DNA of 64,000 bases from Dulcicalothrix desertica PCC 7102 (GTDB lineage: Bacteria; Cyanobacteriota; Cyanobacteriia; Cyanobacteriales; Nostocaceae). This document shows, piece by piece, positions 1-8,454 of this stretch. Position numbers and translations under genes: made by a program. The notes beneath the pieces are model-generated. The model saw nothing but the letters and a program-made list of their open reading frames with translations, ran no database searches and was not told where the DNA came from. The stretch lies in contig NZ_RSCL01000031.1 in assembly GCF_003991905.1 (NCBI RefSeq), positions 1 to 64,000 on the forward strand. Direction: 5' to 3'. How positions within the stretch are numbered: the first letter of the stretch is position 1; every line of letters begins with the position of its first letter.

Positions 1-2
1 TA

Positions 3-875
3 TGTTTATTTACTAATGCCAGTACGTATTTATGTAATATTTTATGCGACATTCTGAAGTGCGGAATATGGGATATAACGATACTGTTTCGTACACGTAG
101 TCATGAAGCTGCAAAAAACTGGCTTGATGCGACTTTTGGTGTGCAGCGTCAAAGCAATTATATAGATAACCGTATTATTTGGTATTTTGTGCAGTTAGTA
201 GGTTGGTTAGTCGCACTCGGCGCCATTGCCCCTATTTTTCATATTAGCTTGAACGAGAAAAGTCCAAAAATACTTAATTGGGCAGGTTTATTGGCGGCGC
301 CGTTTTTTGGCAGCGGTGCGCTAATGCTGTTTAATAACTTTGGTAATATCGACGGTTTGGGTGGAGTGTTGGTTGGTGGAGCAGTAAGTATTTGGTATGG
401 TGTCGCTGGTATAACTTGGCTACTTATTATGGCACGTTTACCAAGACTGAGAATACAGGCATTTTTTGCTGGAATTGCTCTATTTGCCCTGCTGTGGATA
501 GCTTTTGGAGCAATGGCGCAGGTCGTATGGTTACAATGGTTGTTGGCGCCTGTTAGGTTACAATTATTTCCCATTCTCACAATTACTTGTTTTCCTTGGT
601 TTTTAGCATCGGGAATAACGCAGCAACATCTCACGTTTGGAAAACGAGTTTTATGGTGGTTAGGACAAAGCATAGTGTTAATAGGTGGATTTATTTTGGT
701 GCTTTACCTCTTGCCTCAACTTAGTTTTATTGCATTATTACTACCCGTTTTCCCTGTGTTGCTGGCTATATTTTCTTTCACAGCTAGCGTACTGAACGAG
801 GCTTGGAGTTATGCTATTGGTAATGCCTTGTTTTTTGGATGGGCACTAGCTGCTACTTTTCCTTTAGCGAGTTAA
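3..875 (+). CDS. Polytopic membrane protein, 5' end outside window
   Basis: The frame is open from base 3 to the stop at 875. Protein-like text (RTRSHEAAKNWLDATFG) precedes the first possible in-window start, GTG at 141, so the true start probably lies left of the window. From GTG 141 the product would be 244 residues. It is very hydrophobic, with about seven membrane segments (for example IIWYFVQLVGWLVALGAIAP and a double hairpin near residues 175-215). No enzyme motif is visible. The hydrophilic text before 141 could be the end of a soluble domain such as an alpha/beta hydrolase fused to this membrane part, but that is a guess. Function unknown. Confidence 0.5.
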   Translation, partial: CLFTNASTYLCNILCDILKCGIWDITILFRTRSHEAAKNWLDATFGVQRQSNYIDNRIIWYFVQLVGWLVALGAIAPIFHISLNEKSPKILNWAGLLAAPFFGSGALMLFNNFGNIDGLGGVLVGGAVSIWYGVAGITWLLIMARLPRLRIQAFFAGIALFALLWIAFGAMAQVVWLQWLLAPVRLQLFPILTITCFPWFLASGITQQHLTFGKRVLWWLGQSIVLIGGFILVLYLLPQLSFIALLLPVFPVLLAIFSFTASVLNEAWSYAIGNALFFGWALAATFPLAS

Positions 876-918
876 AGTATTATGTGCAGGTGTTAATTTA
901 TAAAGCTGGATTAACAAA

Positions 919-1155
919 ATGATACCAGCAGATGGTCAAAATCTCCCTATTTGTGAAACCCAAGTGACACCAGAATGGTTGACCCCGGAGTCCATTCAGT
1001 ACGTAGCTGAATGTATCAATGATTGCGAAAATGCCCAAATGCTAGCAGAATTAAGACATATCTTTCCACGGCAAGTTCTAACCGAGGCATCGCGATATGT
1101 CAAACCGCACCAACGTCAAAACATACGACTGTGGCTCACAGAACTTAATAAGTAA
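919..1155 (+). CDS. Small conserved-looking hypothetical protein
   Basis: This 78-residue soluble acidic protein starts at ATG 919, 43 bp after the preceding membrane protein gene. It is rich in helix-forming residues (WLTPESIQYVAECI, HIFPRQVLTEASRYV, QRQNIRLWL) and has no signal peptide or membrane segment. The last third reads like a short helical domain of the kind found in small cyanobacterial hypothetical proteins. I do not recognise a family. It ends just before an inverted repeat that could terminate transcription. Confidence 0.55.
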   Translation: MIPADGQNLPICETQVTPEWLTPESIQYVAECINDCENAQMLAELRHIFPRQVLTEASRYVKPHQRQNIRLWLTELNK

Positions 1156-1157
1156 AA

Positions 1158-1235
1158 AAACCCGGTTTCTACGCATTCATTGTCGCAGACAAATCCTCGT
1201 TTTTATTACAATATGTCAAATAAGAAACCGGGTTT
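1158..1235. repeat. Intergenic inverted repeat, ACCCGGTTTCT family
   Basis: Arms AAACCCGGTTTCT (1158-1170) and its exact complement (1223-1235) flank about 52 bp. The same arms recur at 45121-45183 and 49707-49773, so this is a dispersed intergenic element. It lies right after a stop codon and could act as a terminator or mRNA end-stabiliser. Confidence 0.8.
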
Positions 1236-1386
1236 CTAAGAATTTATAAATACGTATAATAAAAGCTGATTTGAAACTTTTGATTAATAAATACCTTCCA
1301 TAAGTCAGACCCAAAAATCAAGCACTAGATAGAGGCATCAGGCGCCTGTATTTATTTATTCTCAGCAATATACTAACAAGTTTCAC

Positions 1387-2601
1387 ATGAACAAGGCTAC
1401 TATTACTCAACCACTACAAGATTTTGCCCTGGCTCAATGGCAAAGTCATAACATTACTCAAGTTCTCACACGCGCACAAGAAATTGCTGACTTTTGTGCA
1501 GCAAACGCAGCTAATGTAGATGTAAATGGCGCCTTTCCGCAACGCGAGTTTGAATTAATAGCGAATAAGGGTTTACTCGCAGCACCGTTGCAGCGAGAAT
1601 TAGGTGGGTGGGGTGCTGGCTTTGATGCTTCTGTAACTCATGAAACATTAATGTTACTCAAGCATGTTGGACGCGGTAATTTAGCAGTCGGTCGAGTTTA
1701 CGAAGGACACGTCAACGCACTGCAATTAATTCAAACTTTGGGCAGTAATGAACAAATACAAATGTATGCTTCAGATGCCCGCAATGGTAAAATATTTGGT
1801 GTTTGGAATGCTGAAGCCAACGATGGTGTAAAAGTAATTCCCCTTGATAACGGTAAATATAGACTATCCGGCTCTAAAACATTTTGTTCTGGCGCCGGTT
1901 TTGTAGAAAGACCATTTGTAAATGGCGCCTTACCAGATGGAACTTGGCAGATGTGTATTGTGCCAATGGAGGAAGTGTCCACTGTGAGTGACCCTAGTTG
2001 GTGGCAACCAAATGGAATGCGTGCGACTGCTAGTTATAAAATAGATTTTACTGGAGTTGAATTAGAACAAAGTTCATTAATTGCCAACCCAGGAGATTAT
2101 TACCGTCAACCTTGGCTATCTGCAGGAGTTGTACGTTTTGCCGCTGTTCAACTAGGTGGCGCCGAAGCGTTGTTTAACCTAACGCGCGAATATCTTCAAA
2201 AATTGGACTATACAAACGACCCATACCAAAAAGAACGTGTGGGTAAAATGGCAATGGCTATTGAAAGTGGTAACCTTTGGTTGAAAGGCGCCGCACAGGT
2301 AATAGAAAACTATGCTCCAATTTTTGGCGGTTATCCAACACAACCACATCCGAAAGTGGATCAGTTGGTCGCCTACGCCAACATGGTACGAAGTACAATT
2401 GAACAAATCTGTATTGATGTAATTCAGATGTGTACACGTTCGGTTGGTACTCGTGGTTTACTACCACCGCATCAAATGGAACGGGTAATAAGAGATTTAA
2501 CGCTGTACCTGCGTCAACCAGCATTTGATGCAGCAGTTTCCAGTGTTGGACAATACGTATTGAGTGATAATAATCCTGCCCATTCTTTGTGGTATGAATA
2601 A
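1387..2601 (+). CDS. Acyl-CoA dehydrogenase family protein
   Basis: The 404-residue protein has the length and order of an acyl-CoA/acyl-ACP dehydrogenase: N-terminal helical domain (to about 115), middle beta domain (YRLSGSKTFCSGAGF near 160-175, the usual place of the FAD-contacting strand) and C-terminal helical domain (270-390). It would oxidise an acyl thioester with FAD. The ATG at 1387 opens a long gap-free frame. It overlaps the next gene, a PIG-L deacetylase, by 8 bp, and a HAD/NodS-like methyltransferase follows. That company suggests a role in making or tailoring an acylated sugar or amine rather than fatty acid degradation. Substrate unknown. Confidence 0.85.
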   Translation: MNKATITQPLQDFALAQWQSHNITQVLTRAQEIADFCAANAANVDVNGAFPQREFELIANKGLLAAPLQRELGGWGAGFDASVTHETLMLLKHVGRGNLAVGRVYEGHVNALQLIQTLGSNEQIQMYASDARNGKIFGVWNAEANDGVKVIPLDNGKYRLSGSKTFCSGAGFVERPFVNGALPDGTWQMCIVPMEEVSTVSDPSWWQPNGMRATASYKIDFTGVELEQSSLIANPGDYYRQPWLSAGVVRFAAVQLGGAEALFNLTREYLQKLDYTNDPYQKERVGKMAMAIESGNLWLKGAAQVIENYAPIFGGYPTQPHPKVDQLVAYANMVRSTIEQICIDVIQMCTRSVGTRGLLPPHQMERVIRDLTLYLRQPAFDAAVSSVGQYVLSDNNPAHSLWYE

Positions 2602-3328
2602 TCAGGTTCTCGAAATATCCCCCCTGGCGAATCCTTATGTCTTATCTATAAAGACAATAGAGGAAATTGCCGCAAGTCCAGCATTAATTGTTGCACCTCA
2701 CCCTGACGATGAGACGTTAGGTTGTGGAGGCGCCATTGCTTTATTACGTGCGCTAAATTACGATGTGCGCGTATTAATAGTTAGCGATGGTACATTATCG
2801 CATCCTAATTCTAAAAAATATCCGCCGCCAGAACTTAAAGCATTGCGAGAAAGTGAAACACTTGCAGCTTTAAATTTGTTAGGAGTGGAAAAAAAATCTG
2901 TAACTTTCTTAGGCTTACAAGACGGTTCAGTATCAAAACAGTATAAAAATATAACTGATACTTGTCGTATGTATTTAGCGGGATTAAAACCGCAAATTAT
3001 ATTTTTACCGTGGCGCCAAGACCCCCATCCAGACCATCGTGCGACTTGGAATTTAATTCATGACGCCACTAATGTACTTAAAAAACCACGTATAATTGAA
3101 TATCCTATCTGGGACTGGGATCCATCTCAACGGGGATTTATGAGCCAAGTACAGTGCTGGCGCCTGGATATAAGTAAAATGCTGACATTAAAAGAAAAAG
3201 CAATAACAGCTTACCGTTCCCAAACCACAAACCTAATAGACGACGACCCCGAAGCATTTATTCTCACACCCGAAATGCTCTCAAACTTCACCCACCCTTG
3301 GGAAATGTATATAGAAGTAAGCAGTTAG
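2594..3328 (+). CDS. PIG-L/LmbE family deacetylase
   Basis: This 244-residue protein shows the zinc-binding signature of the PIG-L family near the N-terminus, APHPDDETLGCGG (H36, D38, D39, E40), and the later PHPDHRATW motif that supplies the further metal ligand. Family members hydrolyse N-acetyl groups from GlcNAc-type sugars. I chose ATG 2594, inside the end of the upstream dehydrogenase gene (8-bp overlap, translational coupling), over an upstream in-frame start at 2564 that would add ten non-conserved residues. With the neighbouring NodS-like methyltransferase it could expose an amine on a sugar that is then methylated or acylated (inference). Confidence 0.88.
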   Translation: MNNQVLEISPLANPYVLSIKTIEEIAASPALIVAPHPDDETLGCGGAIALLRALNYDVRVLIVSDGTLSHPNSKKYPPPELKALRESETLAALNLLGVEKKSVTFLGLQDGSVSKQYKNITDTCRMYLAGLKPQIIFLPWRQDPHPDHRATWNLIHDATNVLKKPRIIEYPIWDWDPSQRGFMSQVQCWRLDISKMLTLKEKAITAYRSQTTNLIDDDPEAFILTPEMLSNFTHPWEMYIEVSS

Positions 3329-3346
3329 CTTCTGAAATACATAAGA

Positions 3347-3452
3347 GTGGAATGGGCATTGTATTGTGGAATGGGCATTGTATTGTGGAATGGGCATCCT
3401 TGCCCGTTCCATTCTAAATTCAGGGGGCAGGCAGGGATGCCCGCTCCACAAG
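3347..3452. repeat. Tandem 19-mer plus GGGCATCCTTGCCC-type palindrome
   Basis: Two full copies and part of a third of GTGGAATGGGCATTGTATT (3347-3384 and onward) run into an inverted structure, TGGGCATCCTTGCCCGTTCC facing GGCAGGGATGCCCGCTCCAC. Related copies occur at 39789, 40682, 42073 and 48529, always between genes. This is a dispersed repeat family, here expanded in tandem just upstream of the HAD/methyltransferase gene. Confidence 0.75.
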
Positions 3453-3464
3453 AAATAAAAAAAT

Positions 3465-4706
3465 ATGAAATTGATAGTATTCGATATTGACGGAACGTTG
3501 ACCAAAACCAACGATGTAGACACAGAGTGCTTCGTCCAAGCTTTTAAAGATGTATTTGAAATCACCCAAATAAATACAAACTGGAGTACGTATGGACACA
3601 CTACAGACTCTGGCATCACCTTACAAATATTCCATGAACAATTTGAAAGGGCGCCGTCTCAAGAAGAGTTATCAAAGCTTCAAGATTGTTTTGTTGAATT
3701 ATTAAACCAACGTTATTCAACAAATCCAGATATGTTTGCAAAAATACCTGCTGCATCTGTAATATTACATAAAATATCTTCATTACCAGATTGGAAAATA
3801 GCACTTGCAACAGGAGGATGGCGCCTCAGTGCTTTAATGAAGCTACAAGCAGCAGGTTTAGACGTTACACAATTTCCAATTGCAACTGCTGACGATAGTT
3901 ACTCGCGCGAAGTAATTGTTACAACAGCAATAAAAGCAGCCCAAAAAGCATATAATCAACAAGAATTCGAGAAAATCGTTTGTGTCGGTGATGGTATTTG
4001 GGATGTACTCACAGCTATACAACTACAATTACCTTTTGTAGGCGCCACAGATTTTCTGGATATTGAAGCATTTTTTGAAGCCTTAAATACAGCTACCGTT
4101 CCCAAACCGCATAAACCCGAAGAAGTACAAAAGAATTCCCTGCCACCAAGTTATTTTGAAACTCTATATACTACTAACCCTGACCCTTGGCAGTTTGAAA
4201 CAAGTGAATACGAAGCTAAAAAATATACTAACACTATTAATGCCCTAGCTAAACCGCGTTATCAATCAGCATTAGAAATAGGCGGTTCTATTGGAATATT
4301 AACAGAGAAACTGGCGCCTTACTGTGATTCATTACTATCAGTAGAAGTATCAAAAATAGCACAAAAACAAGCACGTACACGCTGTAAAAAACTATCCCAA
4401 GTCCGCTTTGAACTTATGCGGATACCAGAACAATTTCCTCAAGAAACCTTTGATTTAGTTTTAATCTCAGAAGTTGGTTACTACTGGTGTCGCAAAGATT
4501 TACAGAAATCACAAACCCTTATTTTAAAAAATCTAGCTAAAGGAGGACATTTGCTACTGGTACACTGGACAGAATACGCGCGTGACTATCCTTTGAATGG
4601 TAATGAAGTACATGACTCGTTTTTAGAATTGGCGCCAACCCAACTAAAACACCTTAAAAGTCAACGCGAACAACAATATCGACTAGACTTATTTGAACGA
4701 GTATAG
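3465..4706 (+). CDS. HAD hydrolase fused to NodS-like SAM methyltransferase
   Basis: The 413-residue protein has two domains. Residues 1-205 form a HAD-type phosphatase: the nucleophile motif DIDGT is at 7-11, and GDGIWD at 175-180 carries the metal-binding acidic residues. After a short linker, residues 225-413 form a class I SAM methyltransferase with motif I EIGGSIG (271-277). Its opening YFETLYTTNPDPWQFETSEYE is typical of NodS-like N-methyltransferases of lipochitooligosaccharide synthesis. The fusion would pair dephosphorylation with methylation of a sugar amine. It sits 136 bp downstream of the PIG-L deacetylase, on the same strand. Substrate unknown; no frameshift is seen at the fusion point. 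Confidence 0.82.
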   Translation: MKLIVFDIDGTLTKTNDVDTECFVQAFKDVFEITQINTNWSTYGHTTDSGITLQIFHEQFERAPSQEELSKLQDCFVELLNQRYSTNPDMFAKIPAASVILHKISSLPDWKIALATGGWRLSALMKLQAAGLDVTQFPIATADDSYSREVIVTTAIKAAQKAYNQQEFEKIVCVGDGIWDVLTAIQLQLPFVGATDFLDIEAFFEALNTATVPKPHKPEEVQKNSLPPSYFETLYTTNPDPWQFETSEYEAKKYTNTINALAKPRYQSALEIGGSIGILTEKLAPYCDSLLSVEVSKIAQKQARTRCKKLSQVRFELMRIPEQFPQETFDLVLISEVGYYWCRKDLQKSQTLILKNLAKGGHLLLVHWTEYARDYPLNGNEVHDSFLELAPTQLKHLKSQREQQYRLDLFERV

Positions 4707-4720
4707 CGTTTCGTAGTTTC

Positions 4721-4752
4721 GTAGGTTGGGTGGAGGCTTTGCGGAACCCAAC
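4721..4752. repeat. GTAGGTTGGGT/ACCCAAC intergenic repeat
   Basis: GTAGGTTGGGTGGAGG followed by GGAACCCAAC forms a short hairpin just after the stop codon of the fusion gene. Sister copies lie at 6906-6946 and 47414-47442. It is between convergent genes and could serve as a terminator for either. Confidence 0.65.
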
Positions 4753-4783
4753 ATAAATATTTATTGTTATATTGATATTAATT

Positions 4784-6550
4784 TTATTTAATTCTTAGAA
4801 ATTTCCACTTCTGTGTTTGATTATCCCAGGATAATGTGTAGTTTAAAGAAATACGCATAGTGTTACCTGCCTTCATATTATAAGCAACACGAGTATTCAC
4901 TACAGCATTATTAGAATTGGTTTTTATTACGTCTACCTGCTGCACATCAATTGATTTAACTGTTTTCCACCAATCTGCAAAGGATGCATATCCGTTTGGG
5001 TGTACTTTTGTATCTGACTGCAATGCTTTAGGTAATCTATCCCATGCAACTTCATAGTTACCGCTGTTAATATCATTATAGTAATTCACTACTTCAGTTT
5101 TTGGAGATGGTAAAGAAGTATTAAGACTTGTTTGATTGTTACCCAACTTGGTTTCTTGCTGTACAGAATTTGGTAGGGGTGATGGTGTTATTGCTGTTTT
5201 ATTAGTCGTAGTGTTTTGAGTAGCTTGAGTTTGCTCAAGAGGATTTGGTACTGGTAATGATGTTGTTGCTGTTTGATTAGTCGTAGTGCTTTGAGAAGCT
5301 TGAGTTTGCTCAACAGAACTTGGTCGGGGTGATCGTATTATTGCTGTTTGATTAGTCGTAGTGCTTTGAGAAGCTTGAGTTTGCTGAGGATAATTTGGTA
5401 CGGGTGATGATGTTATTGCTGTTTGATTAGTCGTAGTGCTTTGAGAAGCTTGAGTTTGCTCAGTAGTTTTTGGAGTGTTTAATGCTGGTAATTGGGTATT
5501 TTGAGAGGGTTGAGGGTTTTTTGTTGAATCTAATTCGCTTGGTGATTGTTGTACTACTGTCTGTGAGGTTTTTGTTAGCATCATGCTGGCAATAACAGAA
5601 GTACTAATTAAGGCGCCTGCACTCAAGATACCTATAATAATAGGATTTATTCCCTTTGATTTATTGACAGAAGCATAAATAGGATTCGGTTGAACTACGG
5701 CTGTTTTTACTACTGTTTGCTCAGGTAAGTGTACGTAACCATTCTGTAATGCATCAAGCATTTCTTTTGCAGTAGCAAAGCGCTCCCGTGGATGATAATA
5801 TATTGCTTTATCAACTACAAATTTAAGTGTAGGGCTAACATTCAAAGCATGGTGATGCCAAATAATTTCGCCTGTGCGAGAATCTGTTTCTAATTCTTCT
5901 GGGTATTTACCAGTTAGTAAATAAATTGCAGTAATACCTAAACTATATAAGTCACTAGAAAAAACTGGTCTACCCATTGCCTGTTCACTTGGCATATATC
6001 CAGGAGTACCAATCACTATTGTACTTGTTGGATTACCTTGAGAGTTAACTGCTGTTCCCATAACTTCCCTTACCGCACCAAAATCAATCAGCACTGGTAA
6101 ACCATCTTGATAGCGCAAAATAATATTATCAGGTTTAATATCTCGGTGAATAATTCGCCTGGAATGAATATAATCAAGTAATTGCAATAAGCTTAATAAT
6201 ATTTCTCGAACAATACTTTCACTTATAGTTCCTTGTTTTGATACTTTAGTCGCTAGAGTGTCGCCATCAATATATTCTTGAACTAAATAAAATAAGCCAT
6301 TCGATTCAAAGTAAGCATATAAATTCGGAATTTGATTGTGCTTACCACCTAGCTCCTCTAATATTGCTGCTTCACGTTGAAAGCGCTCTTGAACTAGCTG
6401 ATAAATTTGAGGATTATTTTGAATTAGTTTTAATTGTTTAATTACGCAAGAGCGATTTGAAGGCATTTGAATATCTTCGGCTAAGAAAGTTTCACCAAAT
6501 CCCCCAGTTGCTAATGTTTTTTTTATTTGATAGCGATTGTTAAGTAGCAT
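4784..6550 (-). CDS. Membrane-anchored Ser/Thr protein kinase with extracellular NTF2-like domain
   Basis: From ATG 6550 (MLLNNRYQIKKTLATGGFGE) the product is 588 residues. An upstream in-frame start at 6721 would add 57 AT-rich, non-kinase residues and is less likely. The kinase domain (1-270) has the glycine loop TGGFGETFLA, VIKQL lysine, IIHRDIKPDN and DFGAV. A membrane helix (about 305-328, PIIIGILSAGALISTSVIAS) is followed by a Thr/Gln/Ser-rich stretch with four 25-residue repeats. The C-terminal 100 residues (YYNDINSGNYEVAWDRLP onward) resemble NTF2-like sensor domains found on cyanobacterial kinases. Likely a receptor kinase sensing something outside the cytoplasmic membrane. Confidence 0.88.
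   Translation of the reverse strand: MLLNNRYQIKKTLATGGFGETFLAEDIQMPSNRSCVIKQLKLIQNNPQIYQLVQERFQREAAILEELGGKHNQIPNLYAYFESNGLFYLVQEYIDGDTLATKVSKQGTISESIVREILLSLLQLLDYIHSRRIIHRDIKPDNIILRYQDGLPVLIDFGAVREVMGTAVNSQGNPTSTIVIGTPGYMPSEQAMGRPVFSSDLYSLGITAIYLLTGKYPEELETDSRTGEIIWHHHALNVSPTLKFVVDKAIYYHPRERFATAKEMLDALQNGYVHLPEQTVVKTAVVQPNPIYASVNKSKGINPIIIGILSAGALISTSVIASMMLTKTSQTVVQQSPSELDSTKNPQPSQNTQLPALNTPKTTEQTQASQSTTTNQTAITSSPVPNYPQQTQASQSTTTNQTAIIRSPRPSSVEQTQASQSTTTNQTATTSLPVPNPLEQTQATQNTTTNKTAITPSPLPNSVQQETKLGNNQTSLNTSLPSPKTEVVNYYNDINSGNYEVAWDRLPKALQSDTKVHPNGYASFADWWKTVKSIDVQQVDVIKTNSNNAVVNTRVAYNMKAGNTMRISLNYTLSWDNQTQKWKFLRIK
5166..5465 (-). repeat. Four tandem 75-bp repeats inside the kinase gene
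   Basis: Four in-frame 75-bp units encode a 25-residue motif beginning TQASQSTTTNQTA and ending in a Pro-rich turn. Corresponding points lie at 5193, 5268, 5343 and 5418, exactly 75 bp apart. The three units nearest the membrane helix are the most alike and the last (TQATQNTTTNKTA) has diverged. They form a low-complexity extracellular spacer. Confidence 0.9.
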
Positions 6551-7110
6551 CTTTATAAATTTTTTATTTGTAATACTCGTATAGTTACATTTAGTTACTG
6601 TAGCTTGACGAAAACAATTAACCATAACAGTCGTGACAATATATTTAGCAATAATTTTAATTAGATAATTGTCACTAAAACTTTTAATCGCGCTGTCACT
6701 TATATAATTGCCGTATACCACCCATTATTAATACGCAAATCATTGACTACTGCCTTATTCTCAAATCTTAGCATAAATTTAACCTAAGTATCTGTCAAGA
6801 TAAATTAGTAATTAAATTTACAATTAATCTACGTAAATATTTATTCTACATTTAACCAGTTATTATATCAAGTCAGGATGATTAGTTATAATACAATTAG
6901 TTCACGTAGGTTGGGTAAAAACTTATAGTAGTGAAACCTAACCTACATAAATTATAAGTATTTAGCGCGCACATCATTATTACTTGTCATAAGCGTCTTT
7001 GTCATATTCCACGGCGCCTAAAACTTTAAGATGCTACCATCCGGGAAAACTGCGCCCTTCGTACCTCAGCATGACATAAGTTCAAATTTTACTTGTTTGC
7101 AGTATAATAA
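6551..7110. other. Intergenic region with one hairpin repeat
   Basis: This 560-bp AT-rich gap holds the upstream region of the kinase gene, one GTAGGTTGGGT/ACCTAACCTAC inverted repeat (6906-6946) and one GGCGCC near 7014. No ORF or RNA gene is convincing. Confidence 0.6.
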
Positions 7111-7962
7111 CTATTCAAATACTACAGTTCTATCACCATAAACCAGCACTCTATTTTGTAAATGCACCCGCACTGCTCTAGCTAAAACCATTCTTTCTAA
7201 ATCTTTACCCTTACGAATTAAATCAGCTACATCATCACGGTGACTTATTCGCACTACTTCTTGCTCGATAATGGGTCCTTGGTCTAAATCTGCTGTAACA
7301 TAGTGAGCAGTGGCGCCTATAATTTTAACTCCCCGTTGATACGCACGCTCATAAGGATTGGCGCCAACAAAGGCAGGTAAAAATGAATGATGGATATTAA
7401 TAACCTGTGGAAATTTACTAACAAAGTCGAAGCTCAGAATCCTCATATACTTTGCCAAAACCACTAAGTCAATATTATATTGTCGTAGAAGTTCTAACTG
7501 TTTAGCTTCCTGTTCGAGTTTATTTTCGTTATTTATTGGAACATAATGATAATCAATACCAAACTGGTTTGCAATAATTTGTAAATCAGGATGATTGCTG
7601 ATAATTAAAGGAATTTCTGCCGCTAACTCGGACGCGCGCTGGCGCCAAATTAAATCTAACAAACAATGGTCTTGACGACTTACCCAAATTGCAATTCGTG
7701 GTACAGTGTCAGAAAAATGAAGCTCCCATTTGGCATCTAAAGGTTGAGCAATCGCGTTGAAAGCTGGACTAATTAGTTCGCGGGGTAAGTGAAAACCCTC
7801 TAGCTGCCATTCAATTCGTGTCAAAAATAACCCGACGGCAAAATCTGTATGCTGGTCGGCGTGAACAATGTTACCACCGTTGGCATAAATAAAATTAGCG
7901 AATTTTGCTACCAACCCTCGTTGGTCAGGACAAGAAATGAGCAGAGTTGCAGTCGCGGTCAT
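7111..7962 (-). CDS. purU: Formyltetrahydrofolate deformylase
   Basis: The 283-residue protein is the usual PurU length. Residues 1-80 are an ACT-like domain (TLLISCPDQRGLVAKFANFI, then NIVHADQHTD). The rest is the formyltransferase fold with IAIWVSRQDHCLLDLIWR, the active-site stretch INIHHSFLPAFVGANPY (catalytic His) and GATAHYVTADLDQGPII (catalytic Asp). It hydrolyses 10-formyl-THF to formate and THF, balancing the one-carbon pool. Start ATG 7962 gives the canonical N-terminus. It is a single gene, divergent from the MFS gene. Confidence 0.95.
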   Translation of the reverse strand: MTATATLLISCPDQRGLVAKFANFIYANGGNIVHADQHTDFAVGLFLTRIEWQLEGFHLPRELISPAFNAIAQPLDAKWELHFSDTVPRIAIWVSRQDHCLLDLIWRQRASELAAEIPLIISNHPDLQIIANQFGIDYHYVPINNENKLEQEAKQLELLRQYNIDLVVLAKYMRILSFDFVSKFPQVINIHHSFLPAFVGANPYERAYQRGVKIIGATAHYVTADLDQGPIIEQEVVRISHRDDVADLIRKGKDLERMVLARAVRVHLQNRVLVYGDRTVVFE

Positions 7963-8454
7963 ACAATTTTAAACTACATACGTTGTAGAGACGCGATGAA
8001 ATAGCGTCTCTACGAGGATATATTTTTACATTATGTTGAAAAGGCGCCTTCCATTGCAATAGAAGTATGCCTTCATGCGTTTGTGCTTTGATTGCATTCC
8101 AAATTAGTGCATATGAACTATAAGCGCAGAAGTATTAAATCACAGGGATTTGCTTAACAAAATAATAACTCTTAAGTAAGATTATTTTGATTTATCTTTT
8201 AATTATTATAGGTTATTAAATTAGTGTAAACAAATACAAATATGTTTATTGTAATAATCCGTTCAGGAATTGTCAAAAGTTCCCAAATGTAGATGTTCCG
8301 TTATTGAGTGTTCTACATTTGGGAATTTTACGTTGAGTTATGCTGATTGCTATACAACCATTTTAAAAGCTAAAAAAGTTGATTTATATTGTCAACTTTC
8401 TTTTTTTGCTTAGAGTCAAATGATTCCTTTATATAAGACTTTGTGCTGTTTAAT
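7963..8454. other. Divergent intergenic region with two hairpins
   Basis: The 492-bp gap between divergent purU and the MFS gene holds a GTAGAGACGC/GCGTCTCTAC inverted repeat (7985-8013), one GGCGCC (8043), and a perfect 14-bp inverted repeat TTCCCAAATGTAGA (8280-8293) with its complement at 8312-8325, followed by TTTT. The second looks like an intrinsic terminator, yet no plus-strand gene precedes it. Confidence 0.65.
8280..8325 (+). terminator. Terminator-like hairpin without an upstream gene
   Basis: A 14-bp perfect stem (TTCCCAAATGTAGA and complement, 18-nt loop) is followed by a short T run at 8326-8329. It is 130 bp upstream of the MFS start codon. It could end a short RNA started in this gap or attenuate the MFS transcript. 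Confidence 0.45.

Noticed and set aside
239-673. Minus-strand frame of 144 codons
   Set aside because: It is the shadow of the membrane protein gene on the other strand; Cys/His/Asn-rich text without family pattern.
2564-2593. Upstream start for the PIG-L gene
   Set aside because: It adds ten residues from inside the dehydrogenase gene with no similarity to the family; ATG 2594 gives the expected N-terminus.
3347-3384. Tandem 19-mers as a CRISPR array
   Set aside because: Units are contiguous without spacers and match a dispersed intergenic repeat.
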